From positions 186,001-250,000 of the forward strand of contig CALOEL010000012.1 in assembly GCA_942492375.1 (NCBI GenBank): DNA of 64,000 bases, written 5' to 3'. The position numbers were made by a program, and so were the translations under genes. A model generated the notes under the pieces. That model did not search any database. It was not told the origin of the DNA and saw only the letters and a program-made list of their open reading frames with translations. Positions 46,646 through 55,706 of the stretch are shown in pieces (the stretch's first letter is position 1; every line of letters begins with the position of its first letter). Source of the stretch: JAHEAO01 sp942492375. GTDB taxonomy: Bacteria > Pseudomonadota > Alphaproteobacteria > Rhodobacterales > Rhodobacteraceae.

Positions 46646-46674
46646 AAGTTATGGCCATTCGGTCGGTGCGTCAA
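46646..46674 (-). promoter_or_regulatory. Sigma-70-like promoter for small RNA B
   Basis: Read on the minus strand, TTGACG (46674-46669) and TAACTT (46651-46646) are separated by exactly 17 bases. The predicted start near 46639 leaves about 59 bases to the terminator. It points toward the IalB-like gene but the terminator intervenes. Confidence 0.6.
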
Positions 46675-46712
46675 CAGGTAGCAAGTAACAATATCTCTTT
46701 GAACCGATTGGT

Positions 46713-46743
46713 AAAAAAATGCCGCGCCCTTGGGAGGCGCGGC
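46713..46743 (-). terminator. Intrinsic terminator of small RNA A
   Basis: On the minus strand GCCGCGCC and GGCGCGGC form an 8-bp stem with loop TCCCAAG, followed by A and seven T residues. This is a classic rho-independent terminator, yet no protein gene reads into it. Confidence 0.8.
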
Positions 46744-46790
46744 CAGTCTACAGGGAGGAAGACCCGAACGCGCGAATTGCGCAGTCGATC
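46713..46790 (-). ncRNA. Candidate small RNA A with anti-Shine-Dalgarno loop (CcsR/MmgR-like)
   Basis: The minus strand carries a small hairpin (GTCT / AGAC, 46746-46763) whose loop is TCCTCCCTGT, followed by the terminator stem with CCTCCC at its loop. Small RNAs of alphaproteobacteria such as Rhodobacter CcsR and rhizobial MmgR share CUUCCUCCC-type loops before a terminator. I therefore propose this family or a close analogue. The 5' end is estimated and no clear -35/-10 pair was found upstream. It lies antisense to the leader of the HerA-like gene. Confidence 0.5.
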
Positions 46791-46862
46791 CGGATGAACA
46801 CTGGCAGAGAATGGTTAACCTTGTATTGTCGCCTCGGAAGATACGGACAGGGGATAGATATC

Positions 46863-48395
46863 GTGGCGATTGATCGGATTTTTGTCGGTGGTGGGGGTGA
46901 GGAACAGGCCAAACCACAACATATGCTACTCAAGTATGCGAACCGCCATGGATTGGTCGCCGGCGCCACCGGTACCGGCAAGACCGTCACACTTCAAATT
47001 CTGGCCGAAAGCTTCTCTGCCCAGGGCGTTCCGGTCTTCCTGTCCGACGTGAAGGGTGACCTGTCGGGACTTTCGGTCGCCGGTTCGGCAGAGGCGAAAC
47101 TGCATGACGCCTTCGTGAAACGAGCGGACAAGATCGGCTTCGCGGATTATTCCTATGCCGCCTTTCCCGTCACCTTCTGGGATCTCTTCGGCGAGCAGGG
47201 GCATCCGATTCGCACCACCGTCTCGGAGATGGGTCCGCTTCTGCTGTCGCGCCTGATGGACCTTTCGGATGCGCAGGAAGGGGTGCTGAACATCGCCTTC
47301 CGCGCCTCGGACGAAGAGGGACTTCCGCTGCTCGACCTCAAGGACCTTCAGGCCCTGCTTGTCTGGGTCGGCGAGAACGGCAAGGAGCTGTCGCTGCGCT
47401 ACGGCAATGTCTCGGCCTCCTCGGTGGGAGCGATCCAGCGCGCGCTTCTGGTGCTCGAGAACCAGGGGGGCAACAACCTGTTCGGAGAGCCGGCGCTGGA
47501 ACTGGCCGACATGATGCGAACCGATATTGACGGGCGCGGACGCATTTCGATCCTGGCGTCGGACCGGCTGATGGGATCGCCGCGCCTCTACGCCACTTTC
47601 CTGCTGTGGCTGCTGTCCGAATTGTTCGAAGAACTGCCTGAGGTGGGCGATCCGGACAAGCCGAAGATGGTTTTCTTCTTCGACGAGGCGCATCTTCTGT
47701 TCGACGACGCCCCGAAAGCGCTGGTCGACAAGGTCGAACAGGTCGCGCGGCTGATCCGCTCGAAGGGGGTCGGCGTCTATTTCGTGACCCAGAACCCGGC
47801 CGACGTCCCCGAGGACATCCTCGGTCAGCTTGGCAACCGCATCCAGCACGCGCTGCGCGCCTTCACCGCCAGGGATCAAAAGGCCCTGCGGCAGGCAGCC
47901 GACACCTATCGCGACAATCCGCGCTTTTCGACGGAAGAGGCGATCCGCGAGGTCGGTGTGGGCGAGGCCGTCACCTCGTTTCTCGAGTCCAAGGGCGCGC
48001 CCGGAATTGTCGAACGCACCTTGATCCGTCCACCGTCCTCACAGCTTGGTCCGATCCATCCGGCAGAGCGGGCAGAGGTGATGGCGGCGTCGCCCATCAA
48101 GGACAAATACGAGACCCGGATCGACCGGGACTCGGCATTCGAACGACTGGCTGCTCGTGCCGCAGAAGCGGCGAAAGCCGCCGAAGAAGCGGAAAAAGAG
48201 GAAGAACGGCTGGCCGAACAGGAGCGCGCGTTCAAGAATGCCCGGAAATACGACGCGGGACCCCGGCGCGGTTCCTCCAGCCGTGCGGAGAGCTTTACCG
48301 AGTCGATGGCGAAGGTCGTGGTGAAAGAGCTGAAGGGCACGACCGGACGGCGTATCGTGCGGGGTATCCTGGGCAGCCTCTTCAAAGGGCGATGA
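46863..48395 (+). CDS. HerA-like P-loop ATPase (DUF853)
   Basis: The 510-residue protein starts at a GTG at 46863 with an AGGGG site about nine bases upstream; this gives the family N-terminus AIDRIFVGGGGEEQAKPQHMLLKYANRHGLVAGATGTGKTVTLQ with Walker A. Walker B is in KMVFFFDEAHLLFDD. A charged coiled-coil tail with AAEAAKAAEEAEKEEERLAEQ follows. The ATG upstream at 46719 would run the frame over small RNA A and is rejected. It may act in DNA handling; the role is unknown. Confidence 0.88.
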   Translation: MAIDRIFVGGGGEEQAKPQHMLLKYANRHGLVAGATGTGKTVTLQILAESFSAQGVPVFLSDVKGDLSGLSVAGSAEAKLHDAFVKRADKIGFADYSYAAFPVTFWDLFGEQGHPIRTTVSEMGPLLLSRLMDLSDAQEGVLNIAFRASDEEGLPLLDLKDLQALLVWVGENGKELSLRYGNVSASSVGAIQRALLVLENQGGNNLFGEPALELADMMRTDIDGRGRISILASDRLMGSPRLYATFLLWLLSELFEELPEVGDPDKPKMVFFFDEAHLLFDDAPKALVDKVEQVARLIRSKGVGVYFVTQNPADVPEDILGQLGNRIQHALRAFTARDQKALRQAADTYRDNPRFSTEEAIREVGVGEAVTSFLESKGAPGIVERTLIRPPSSQLGPIHPAERAEVMAASPIKDKYETRIDRDSAFERLAARAAEAAKAAEEAEKEEERLAEQERAFKNARKYDAGPRRGSSSRAESFTESMAKVVVKELKGTTGRRIVRGILGSLFKGR

Positions 48396-48460
48396 TTGCG
48401 TGAAGGGAACATTGCCTCCGTCTTGTCGGTTGGGTTCGAGAAACCGGAAGGAGATGGGCG

Positions 48461-48808
48461 ATGTCGGTGGAACAGGAACTTTGGGAGCTTGAGGAACGGT
48501 TCTGGCTGGACGGGGCGGAAACCTTCCGCAAGAAGCTTTCGGATGATGCGGTGATGGTTTTTCCCTACCCGGCCGGCATCCTGCAGGGCAATGCGATTAT
48601 AGAAGGTCTGGGCTCCGCGCCGCGCTGGCGTTCCGTTGTCATGTCCGACCGTGTGTTCCGGCGGCGCGGAGAGACCGCGCTTCTGGCCTATCGCGCCTCG
48701 GCCGAGCGCGAAGGCGAACCGATGCTAGAGGCGCTTTGTGCTTCGACCTACCTGAACGATGGCGGCGAGTGGCGGCTAATCTCTCATCAGCAGACGCCGG
48801 CCGACTGA
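48461..48808 (+). CDS. NTF2-like (DUF4440-type) protein
   Basis: The 115-residue protein has the cone-shaped NTF2-like pattern: a long N-terminal helix (EQELWELEERFWLDGAETFRKKLSDDAVMVFP), GNAIIEGL, and terminal strands (ALCASTYLNDGGEWRLISHQQTP). Members bind or turn over small hydrophobic ligands, and no specific activity is assignable. A GGAAGGAG site precedes the ATG. It is 65 bases after the HerA-like gene and converges with the next gene. Confidence 0.8.
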   Translation: MSVEQELWELEERFWLDGAETFRKKLSDDAVMVFPYPAGILQGNAIIEGLGSAPRWRSVVMSDRVFRRRGETALLAYRASAEREGEPMLEALCASTYLNDGGEWRLISHQQTPAD

Positions 48809-48818
48809 CACCGAGGGT

Positions 48819-50129
48819 TCAGCCGAGCGGTCTGATCTTCATCCGCGTCACACGGTTGTCCTGGCGCGCGACGACTTCGAACCGGAATCCATGGAACGAA
48901 AAGACTTGCCCCGGCGCCGGGATGGTCTGGGCTTCGTGGATCATCAGGCCCGCGACCGTATTGGCTTCGTCGTCAGGCAGGTTCCAGTCGGTTGCGCGGT
49001 TCAGGTCTCGTATTGTCATCGCCCCGTCCACCAGCCAGTCGCCCTGCTCGGTCCGTTTCAGCGGCGGCGTCTCGGTGCTGTCGAATTCGTCCGTGATCTC
49101 GCCGACGATCTCTTCAAGAATGTCCTCAAGCGTGATCAGCCCCTGCAGCGTCCCGTATTCATCCACGACCAGGGCGAAATGCGTGTGGCGGCGCAGGAAC
49201 TGCCGCATCTGCTCGTCAAGCGCGGTGGTTTCGGGGACGAAATATGGCTTCATTGCCACTTCCATGACGTTGAATCCCTCGAAGGTCTGCGATGGCCGCT
49301 CGGCCTGCTGGCTGCGGGCATACATCGCGCGCAGCAAGTCCTTCGCATGCAACACGCCGACGATGTTTTCCGGGTCGTCCTTGTAAAGCGGCAGCCGCGT
49401 ATGGGAGGAGTGCAGCACGTATTCCAGCATTTCCTGCGGTGGCAGATCGACGTCGAGCATCTTGATCTCTGACCTGTGTAGCATGATCTCCTCGACCGCG
49501 CGATCGCCCAGATCGAGCGCGCCGAGCAGCCGGTCCCGATCTTCCTTTTCCACCGCGCCGCCTTCATGGCCAAGGGTGATCGCGCCGACAATCTCCTCGC
49601 GGACGGCAAGGATATGGCTGTCTGGATCGGTCCGGACCCCGAACACCCAGAGCATGCCGCGCACCAGCGTCCGCACAGCGCTGACAACCGGCGAGAAAAC
49701 CAGAATGACGAATCGGATGATCGGCGACACCCGCGCCGCGGCAGTTTCGGCATTGGTGATCGCATAGGTCTTTGGCAGCACCTCGGCAAAGACTAGCACC
49801 AGAAGCGTCATCACCATTGTCGCAAGCGCGATGCCGTTCTGCCCGAAGAGCTTGGTAAATAGCGCGGTCGCCAGCGAGGCGGACAGGATGTTCACTAGGT
49901 TGTTGCCCAGCAGGACCGAGCCGATCAGACGTTCATTGTCCTCGGTGATGTGCAGGGCCATTTCGGCGCCTTTCGATCCCTTGTCAGCCTGCGAACGCAA
50001 CTTGCCGCGCGATGCGGCGGTCAGTGCCGTTTCGGATCCCGAGAAAAAGGCCGACAGCACCAGAAGCGCGATGATCGCGGCGGAAGTGATCCAGAATGCG
50101 GTGTCAAGAAACGGGGTCGCGGTGTCCAT
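48819..50129 (-). CDS. CNNM/CorC-type transmembrane protein (hemolysin-like, DUF21-CBS-CorC)
   Basis: The 436-residue protein has a DUF21 membrane domain (about residues 1-200, starting AFFSGSETALTAASRGKL), a CBS pair (MLHRSEIKMLDVDLPPQEML ... VVDEYGTLQGLITLEDILEEIVGEI) and a C-terminal CorC_HlyC domain. Such proteins are linked to magnesium or cobalt efflux rather than true hemolysis. The gene lies downstream of xerD on the same strand with 93 bases between. Confidence 0.92.
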   Translation of the reverse strand: MDTATPFLDTAFWITSAAIIALLVLSAFFSGSETALTAASRGKLRSQADKGSKGAEMALHITEDNERLIGSVLLGNNLVNILSASLATALFTKLFGQNGIALATMVMTLLVLVFAEVLPKTYAITNAETAAARVSPIIRFVILVFSPVVSAVRTLVRGMLWVFGVRTDPDSHILAVREEIVGAITLGHEGGAVEKEDRDRLLGALDLGDRAVEEIMLHRSEIKMLDVDLPPQEMLEYVLHSSHTRLPLYKDDPENIVGVLHAKDLLRAMYARSQQAERPSQTFEGFNVMEVAMKPYFVPETTALDEQMRQFLRRHTHFALVVDEYGTLQGLITLEDILEEIVGEITDEFDSTETPPLKRTEQGDWLVDGAMTIRDLNRATDWNLPDDEANTVAGLMIHEAQTIPAPGQVFSFHGFRFEVVARQDNRVTRMKIRPLG

Positions 50130-50222
50130 CAGGCGGGTCTTTCAGAGATGTTCGGGTCTTATGCTCATCGGAGGCGCATCATTCAAGGTAAAGGGACGCC
50201 ACCGGAACGCTTGCAGCTTGTG

Positions 50223-51152
50223 TCAGGGCTTCGCCAGCGGGTGATGTTCCAGCACTAGCTCGCGCAGGCGTGTGTCGAGCACATGGGTGTAGATCTCCGT
50301 AGTCGAGACATCGGCATGGCCCAACAGCGTCTGGATGCTGCGCAGATCGGCACCGTTGGCCAGAAGATGTGTTGCGAAGGCGTGCCGCAACGTGTGCGGC
50401 GTGACCTTCGCGGGCGACACGCCCGCATTGACCGCGATTTCCTTGATCAGCAGATAGAAGCGGTGCCGCGTCATGTATCCCGCCTTGCTGCGCGATGCGA
50501 AGAGAAACCGGGAAGGAGGCTTGCCCTCCGCACGAGCCGCGTCCTCTTTCTCGTCGCGGCGTTTCAGCCAGTCCGCCAGCGCGCTGCGCGCGGGGCCCGA
50601 CAGCGGCACCATTCTTTCCTTTCCGCCCTTGCCGCGGATCAGCAGCATCCGGGGATCGCCGCGGGCGGCAGCGACCGGCAGGCTGACCAGTTCCGAAACA
50701 CGCATCCCGGTGGCGTAAAGCAGTTCCATCAGGCAGGTGTCGCGCAGCCTGTCATCCTCGGATCGCGCGGTCATACGGGCGGCTTGCAGCATTGCGCCGA
50801 CCTCATCTTGTGAAAGCGTCTTGGGAAGCCGCTTGTCGCGCCCGGGCCCCTTAATCTGGATCGCCGGGTTTTCTGTCCGCCAGCCCTCGTCGTAGGCGAA
50901 CCGGTAGAGTTGCCGGATGGCGGAAAGCCGGCGCGCGCGGGTGGCGCGTGACAGGCCCTGCGCATCACAGAAAACCAGATAGGCTTCAATGTCGCCGCGC
51001 GAGGCCCGCTCAAAATCCAGCGCCTTGCGATCGAGCCAGCCTGCGAAATTCTTGAGGTCCCGCGCATAAGCGAGCTGGGTGTTCGTCGCGGCGTCCATTT
51101 CGGCGGCCTGCGCCTCTAGAAATGTCTGGATGCGTCGCATCATGTCCGTCAT
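50223..51152 (-). CDS. xerD: Site-specific tyrosine recombinase XerD
   Basis: The 309-residue protein resolves chromosome dimers at dif with XerC. It has an N-terminal SAM-like DNA-binding domain and a catalytic domain with the R-H-R-Y set: R in YATGMRVSELVSL, HTLRHAFATHLL, GHADVSTTEIYTHV. No attachment sites or prophage genes are nearby, which argues for the housekeeping recombinase. Its start overlaps the stop of the upstream exported-protein gene by four bases. Confidence 0.93.
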   Translation of the reverse strand: MTDMMRRIQTFLEAQAAEMDAATNTQLAYARDLKNFAGWLDRKALDFERASRGDIEAYLVFCDAQGLSRATRARRLSAIRQLYRFAYDEGWRTENPAIQIKGPGRDKRLPKTLSQDEVGAMLQAARMTARSEDDRLRDTCLMELLYATGMRVSELVSLPVAAARGDPRMLLIRGKGGKERMVPLSGPARSALADWLKRRDEKEDAARAEGKPPSRFLFASRSKAGYMTRHRFYLLIKEIAVNAGVSPAKVTPHTLRHAFATHLLANGADLRSIQTLLGHADVSTTEIYTHVLDTRLRELVLEHHPLAKP

Positions 51153-52687
51153 CCGCGGCGGTCCAGCAGCAGCAGTTGCAGGGCAGCCTGCCGTGCCGTG
51201 TCCTCAAGCCCCACCTCGCGAAGGAACCCCAGCGTATCGCTGACCTGATCCAGATCGCCCCCCGATCCTTCGGTGAAAAGCTCTATGGCCCGCAGAATGG
51301 CTTCACCCAGACGGTTTTCACCGGTCAGGGATTGAAGCCGAACAGGAATGCCGGACGAGGTGAAACCTTCGACGATTGCAACTTCGAGGGGATCGGTGAC
51401 CGTCACATTGGCGAGTTTCCCTGTCGCGATGGCTTGCAGCAGGCGCTCTTGCTGAGTGCGGGGAGCGTAGTCGAGGGCCACGGATTCGTAGCCGTCCGTC
51501 AGCAGACCGAGGCGGTAAGACAGCGAGGCGGGTTCGCCCGACAGATCGAGATCCGGCCAAACGTCGGAGTAGAACGCGGCCAGCGCGACTTCGAGTTCGG
51601 CCGATGCCATCGCGTCCCAGGCCTTGGGCAGGGTCTTGGCAACCTTGTCGCCATCGCGCCGCGCGATGGCGTCATCGAGGTCCTGGATCACCTCGGCGCG
51701 ATCCCAGACACCGCCGGATGCAGCCGGTTTGCCGCGGGTGTATAGCCCAAGCAGCCTGTTCGGATCAATCGCGCCGGTGCGCGCGAGCCGCTCGGCCGCT
51801 TCGATCTGCGCCTTCCAGCCGGAGTTTTCGTGCAGATCGGCATGGGCGAATGCAAGCGGCAGGCTGGCGGTCGGCTGCGGTTCGCCGATCGCCTCCATCA
51901 TCCGGAAGATCAGGGGCGACGGCCGGGATGTGGCCGGCAGGAGCATAGCGGTTTCCGCGATCTCGGGATCAAGAAACGTCGCCAGCAGCATGTCGTCCGC
52001 ATCCGAGATCACGCCAAGCGCCTGACCGGTTTCGAGTGTCAGCGCGGCGGTGTCCCATTCGCCTTCCCGCGCCAGACAGAAGATGCGGGTGGGGTAGGTG
52101 GGCGACAGCTCTGGCTTCGACATCACCGTTCGGCAGACCTTGTCCTCGGTGCCCAGAAGCAGGGCGCTGTCGAAGCGACGGCGGAAGATCTGCGGATCGG
52201 TGCTGCCCGCGCGTTGCAGCAGGGCATCTGCCTGTTCCACGGCGCCAAGCGAAAGCAGCATGTCGACGCGCGCAAGAAACAGTGTCGCCTCGGGACCGGA
52301 ATCGGTTGGGGGATCCAGTTCCGCAAGCAAGAGGGAGTAGAGCAGGCCCTGCATTGCAGGCAGCATGTCCCGCCGCTCGGCGCGGAAGCGGCGCGCGAGT
52401 TCGTTCGAGGAACTGCTGCCCCAAAGATCACGGGGCAAACCGGTGACATCCACCGGGAACAGTCCGACCGCGTCGGGGGACGGCTGCCCGAGTTCCGTCA
52501 CGGTGACATCCTCGGGCAGGGCAGAGATTGCCACATCCTGCTGGCCTGCGGGCGGTGCGGCCGTGACCGGCGCGTTCAGGCTGTCCGAAAGCCAGTCGAT
52601 TGCCGACATCGGTCCCTCTTGCGCGCCTGCACCGACCGGGCCCAATGCCAGAATACCGGCTGTCAGTAGGCCGATCCTAATCGACAT
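51149..52687 (-). CDS. Long exported protein of unknown function
   Basis: The 512-residue protein begins with a Sec signal peptide (GLLTAGILALGPVGAGA-QEG). The rest is soluble and mostly helical, with repeated helix pairs such as VDMLLSLGAVEQADALLQRAG and LREVGLEDTARQAALQLLLL that recall TPR-like solenoids. I recognise no catalytic motif. It is coupled to xerD by ATGA overlap and overlaps the small upstream gene by 11 bases. A periplasmic scaffold role is only a guess. Confidence 0.78.
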   Translation of the reverse strand: MSIRIGLLTAGILALGPVGAGAQEGPMSAIDWLSDSLNAPVTAAPPAGQQDVAISALPEDVTVTELGQPSPDAVGLFPVDVTGLPRDLWGSSSSNELARRFRAERRDMLPAMQGLLYSLLLAELDPPTDSGPEATLFLARVDMLLSLGAVEQADALLQRAGSTDPQIFRRRFDSALLLGTEDKVCRTVMSKPELSPTYPTRIFCLAREGEWDTAALTLETGQALGVISDADDMLLATFLDPEIAETAMLLPATSRPSPLIFRMMEAIGEPQPTASLPLAFAHADLHENSGWKAQIEAAERLARTGAIDPNRLLGLYTRGKPAASGGVWDRAEVIQDLDDAIARRDGDKVAKTLPKAWDAMASAELEVALAAFYSDVWPDLDLSGEPASLSYRLGLLTDGYESVALDYAPRTQQERLLQAIATGKLANVTVTDPLEVAIVEGFTSSGIPVRLQSLTGENRLGEAILRAIELFTEGSGGDLDQVSDTLGFLREVGLEDTARQAALQLLLLDRRG

Positions 52688-52814
52688 TCAGTGTCACCGG
52701 ATCGCGCTGTTCGGTCTGGTTCGGCGACAAATCGCCCAGATAGGCAAAGCCCACCAGGGCGATGAATCCTATGACCAACAAGAACAGCAGCACCTTGAAA
52801 ATCCTGCCAAACAT
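52677..52814 (-). CDS. Small single-span membrane protein, 45 aa
   Basis: This short gene reads MFGRIFKVLLFLLVIGFIAL, then VGFAYLGDLSPNQTEQRDPV and ends TLNVD. It is one transmembrane helix followed by a polar, probably periplasmic, tail. A GAGAGG site lies eight bases before the ATG. It overlaps the start of the exported-protein gene by 11 bases, so the three genes down to xerD form a tight series. The tail sequence and coupling support a real gene; function is unknown. Confidence 0.75.
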   Translation of the reverse strand: MFGRIFKVLLFLLVIGFIALVGFAYLGDLSPNQTEQRDPVTLNVD

Positions 52815-52940
52815 TCGCTTGCCTCTCTGCCTCGATCCTCATGGGAACCGTTCTTCGGCGGTTTCCTGTTTTTCTATATGGCATTTTACGCAAGATCACG
52901 CCATTCAGGACACCGGAAATTTTAAGCGGGACGCTGCCGG

Positions 52941-53489
52941 TTGGCCTATGTGCTAAAAAAGACCGTTGTGCTGGTCGGCATGATGGGGTCGGGCAAGACT
53001 GCCGTCGGAACGGCCGTCGCGCGATTGCTCGGCGTCCCGTTCCTCGATTCGGACGCCGAGATCGAGCTGGCGGCCAACATGACCATCGCCGAGATATTCG
53101 AACGCGACGGCGAAACTTTCTTTCGCGAGAAGGAGACCCAGGTCATCACCCGCCTGCTGGAGCAGGAACGGGGCATTCTGTCGACCGGCGGCGGCGCTTT
53201 TCTGGCCGATCGGAACCGGAAGATCATAGCGTCGAAAGGCATTGCCGTCTGGCTGCGGGCCGAGGAGTCGCTGTTGTGGAACCGCGTGCGCCACAAGACG
53301 ACGCGACCGCTCTTGCGCACCGCCAATCCGCGGGCAACGCTGCGCGAGCTTTGCATGTTGCGCGAGCCAAGTTATTCGATGGCGGATATTACTGTCGACG
53401 CGCGGCCTGAATATTCCATCGAAGACATGGGTCATCGGGTAATCGAGTCGTTGCTGACCCGGCCCGATGTCCTGGAAAGGCAGAAATGA
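52941..53489 (+). CDS. aroK: Shikimate kinase
   Basis: The roughly 182-residue enzyme phosphorylates shikimate in aromatic amino acid synthesis. Walker A is GMMGSGKTAVG, the shikimate-binding DSD is in FLDSDAEIE, and the glycine motif is STGGGAF; the lid arginine is in TTRPLLRT. The first codon is a TTG at 52941 or a GTG at 52950. It overlaps aroB by four bases, the common aroKB arrangement. Confidence 0.93.
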   Translation: MAYVLKKTVVLVGMMGSGKTAVGTAVARLLGVPFLDSDAEIELAANMTIAEIFERDGETFFREKETQVITRLLEQERGILSTGGGAFLADRNRKIIASKGIAVWLRAEESLLWNRVRHKTTRPLLRTANPRATLRELCMLREPSYSMADITVDARPEYSIEDMGHRVIESLLTRPDVLERQK

Positions 53490-54598
53490 CGCAGAAGGTT
53501 CATGTGCCACTTGGCGACCGCGCCTATGACGTGGTGATCGGCGAGGGGCTGATCGGCGAGGCGGGACAGCACCTTGCGCCGCTGCTGCATCGACGCAGGG
53601 TCGTGGTCGTCACCGATACGAACGTGGCCGCGCGTCACCTCGAACCGCTTGGCGCCGCGTTAAGGGCCGACGGGATCGAGCTGACTTCGCTGGTGCTGCC
53701 TGCGGGCGAGGCGACCAAGAACTGGGCAAACCTGACCGGCACGGTGGAATGGCTGCTGAACGAAAAGATCGAACGGCGGGATCTCGTCATCGCGTTGGGT
53801 GGCGGCGTCATCGGCGACCTGGTCGGGTTTGCCGCTGCGATCCTGCGGCGCGGCGTGCGGTTCGTGCAGATCGCCACTTCGCTTCTGGCGCAGGTGGACA
53901 GTTCCGTGGGCGGCAAGACCGGGATCAACTCTTCCCATGGCAAGAACCTGATCGGCGCCTTTCACCAGCCCTCGCTGGTTCTGGCCGACATTGCAGCGCT
54001 CGGCACCTTACCGCCACGTGATTTCCTGGCCGGCTACGGTGAGGTCGTCAAATATGGGTTGCTCGGCGATGCCGATTTCTTTGAATGGCTCGAAACCAAC
54101 GGCCCCGCGCTTGCCGCCGGAGATGCCGCACTGCGGGCGCAGGCAGTGCGCCGCTCGGTCGAGATGAAGGCCGAGATCGTGGTGCGGGACGAGACCGAAC
54201 AGGGCGATCGGGCGCTTCTGAACCTCGGCCATACATTCTGCCATGCGTTGGAGGCCGCCACCGGCTATTCGGACCGGCTGTTGCACGGCGAGGGCGTGGC
54301 GATCGGTTGCGCGCTCGCTTTCGAGACCTCGGCCCGCCTGGGGCTGTGCCCACAGGAAGACCCTGGCCGTGTGGCGGCGCATTTGCGTCGGATGGGGATG
54401 AAGGCAAGCCTTTCCGATATTCCCGGCGCGCTTCCCGACGCAGAGGGGCTTCTGGCGCTGATGGCGCAGGACAAGAAGGTGCTGGATGGCAAGTTGCGGT
54501 TCATCCTTGCGCGCGGAATCGGCGAGGCGTTCGTCGCCAGCGACGTGGATACCGAGGTGGTGCGCGGCGTTCTTGCCGATGCTTTTGCCAGTCGTTAG
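53486..54598 (+). CDS. aroB: 3-dehydroquinate synthase
   Basis: The 370-residue NAD-dependent enzyme converts DAHP to 3-dehydroquinate, the second shikimate-pathway step. It shows LPAGEATKNW, GGGVIGDLVGFAAAILRRGVRFVQIATSLLAQVDSSVGGKTGIN and the zinc ligands in NLGHTFCHALE and LLHGEGVAIG. ATGA overlap with aroK couples their translation. It converges on the M50 protease gene, with a four-base tail overlap. Confidence 0.96.
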   Translation: MTQKVHVPLGDRAYDVVIGEGLIGEAGQHLAPLLHRRRVVVVTDTNVAARHLEPLGAALRADGIELTSLVLPAGEATKNWANLTGTVEWLLNEKIERRDLVIALGGGVIGDLVGFAAAILRRGVRFVQIATSLLAQVDSSVGGKTGINSSHGKNLIGAFHQPSLVLADIAALGTLPPRDFLAGYGEVVKYGLLGDADFFEWLETNGPALAAGDAALRAQAVRRSVEMKAEIVVRDETEQGDRALLNLGHTFCHALEAATGYSDRLLHGEGVAIGCALAFETSARLGLCPQEDPGRVAAHLRRMGMKASLSDIPGALPDAEGLLALMAQDKKVLDGKLRFILARGIGEAFVASDVDTEVVRGVLADAFASR

Positions 54599-55677
54599 CG
54601 GCCCGTTCGGCCTGCCACCACCATCAATTCGCCGATGTTTTCGCGGGTGATGTAGCCGATCATCCGGCCCTCTCGGTCGGTGACGGCCACGGCTGGCGCC
54701 TTGCTGCGGAAAAGCTCGTCCAACGCGGATTGCAGCGGTGCGGTCAGGGTCACCTTCGGGAAGTCGGCCGTCATGATCTCGGAAACGCCCGGCTTGGGTC
54801 CATCGGCGGAAACCGCTGCAAAGATCGCGTTGCGGTCGACGAAACCGACGACGCGGCCGTCGGAGTCGCGCACCGGGAACTCGTGCTGGGTGGTGCGGAT
54901 CAACGCGGCGGTGGCGGCTTGCAAGTTGTCGCCGGGGGCCAGCGCCTCGTAGGCGGTGATCATCGCCTCTCGCGCCTTCATGTTGCGCGCCAGTTCCCGC
55001 ATCGCCACGTCCGAATTCTCCGACGATGCGGCGACGAAGACGAAAACCGCGATCAGCACAAGGATCGGATTGCCGATCATCAGCCCGATGAAACCGAACA
55101 GGAAGGCCAGCGTCTGACCGGCCATCGCGGCGATCTGGGTGGCGCGCACGCGCCCGACCCATAGCGCCACCGCCGCCCGAAAGACGCGCCCGCCATCCAT
55201 AGGAAAGGCCGGGATCATGTTGAAGAGTACAAGAAAGATGTTGACCGCCGCGAGCCGCGCAAGAAAGCCCTGCGACGGATCGTCGATATTCTCCAGCCCC
55301 GCGAGGCTGGTTCGCGCGCCAAGCAGCACGGTCAGGACAAGCCAGATCGCGACATTGACCGCCGGTCCGGCAAGGGCCACGACGATCTCCTGCATCGGTT
55401 TCTCGGGAATCCGCTCCAGCCGCGCCATGCCGCCGATCGGCAGCAGGGTGACGTCGGGCGTGGGAATGCCGTAGCGGCGCGCCACCAGGATATGGCCGAA
55501 TTCATGCGCCAGAACGCATGCGAAAAGCGCCAGGATGAACAGCAGGTTGTAGATGGCGAGGTTTGGGCCGCCCTCGACATAGGTGGCGACCGCGATCCAT
55601 AGCAGCAGCAGGAAGAAGGTCGCATGGATCCGGATCTCGGTTCCCCAAAGCCGGCCAACCGGAAAAGACCAGGTCAT
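54595..55677 (-). CDS. Site-2 protease family zinc metallopeptidase (M50) with CBS domains
   Basis: The 360-residue inner-membrane protein has the zinc motif HEFGH at residues 58-62 inside a membrane helix and the second ligand region FPMDGGRVFRAAVAL. The C-terminal half holds two CBS domains (MKAREAMITAYEALAPGDNLQ ... VSEIMTADFPKVTLTAPLQSAL), which may bind adenine nucleotides. It cleaves substrates within the membrane; the target is unknown. ssb lies upstream with 29 bases between. Confidence 0.92.
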   Translation of the reverse strand: MTWSFPVGRLWGTEIRIHATFFLLLLWIAVATYVEGGPNLAIYNLLFILALFACVLAHEFGHILVARRYGIPTPDVTLLPIGGMARLERIPEKPMQEIVVALAGPAVNVAIWLVLTVLLGARTSLAGLENIDDPSQGFLARLAAVNIFLVLFNMIPAFPMDGGRVFRAAVALWVGRVRATQIAAMAGQTLAFLFGFIGLMIGNPILVLIAVFVFVAASSENSDVAMRELARNMKAREAMITAYEALAPGDNLQAATAALIRTTQHEFPVRDSDGRVVGFVDRNAIFAAVSADGPKPGVSEIMTADFPKVTLTAPLQSALDELFRSKAPAVAVTDREGRMIGYITRENIGELMVVAGRTGR

Positions 55678-55706
55678 CGCGTCGCCCCTTCCTTGGCTCG
55701 GTCAGT

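Noticed and set aside
46719..46862. N-terminal extension of the HerA-like ATPase to an ATG at 46719
   Set aside because: The family N-terminus begins at the GTG at 46863, which has a ribosome-binding site. The extension also runs through the terminator hairpin of small RNA A.
50223..51152. Tyrosine recombinase as an integrase marking a mobile element
   Set aside because: It has XerD architecture and neighbours. No phage, transfer or cargo genes or att-like repeats are nearby.
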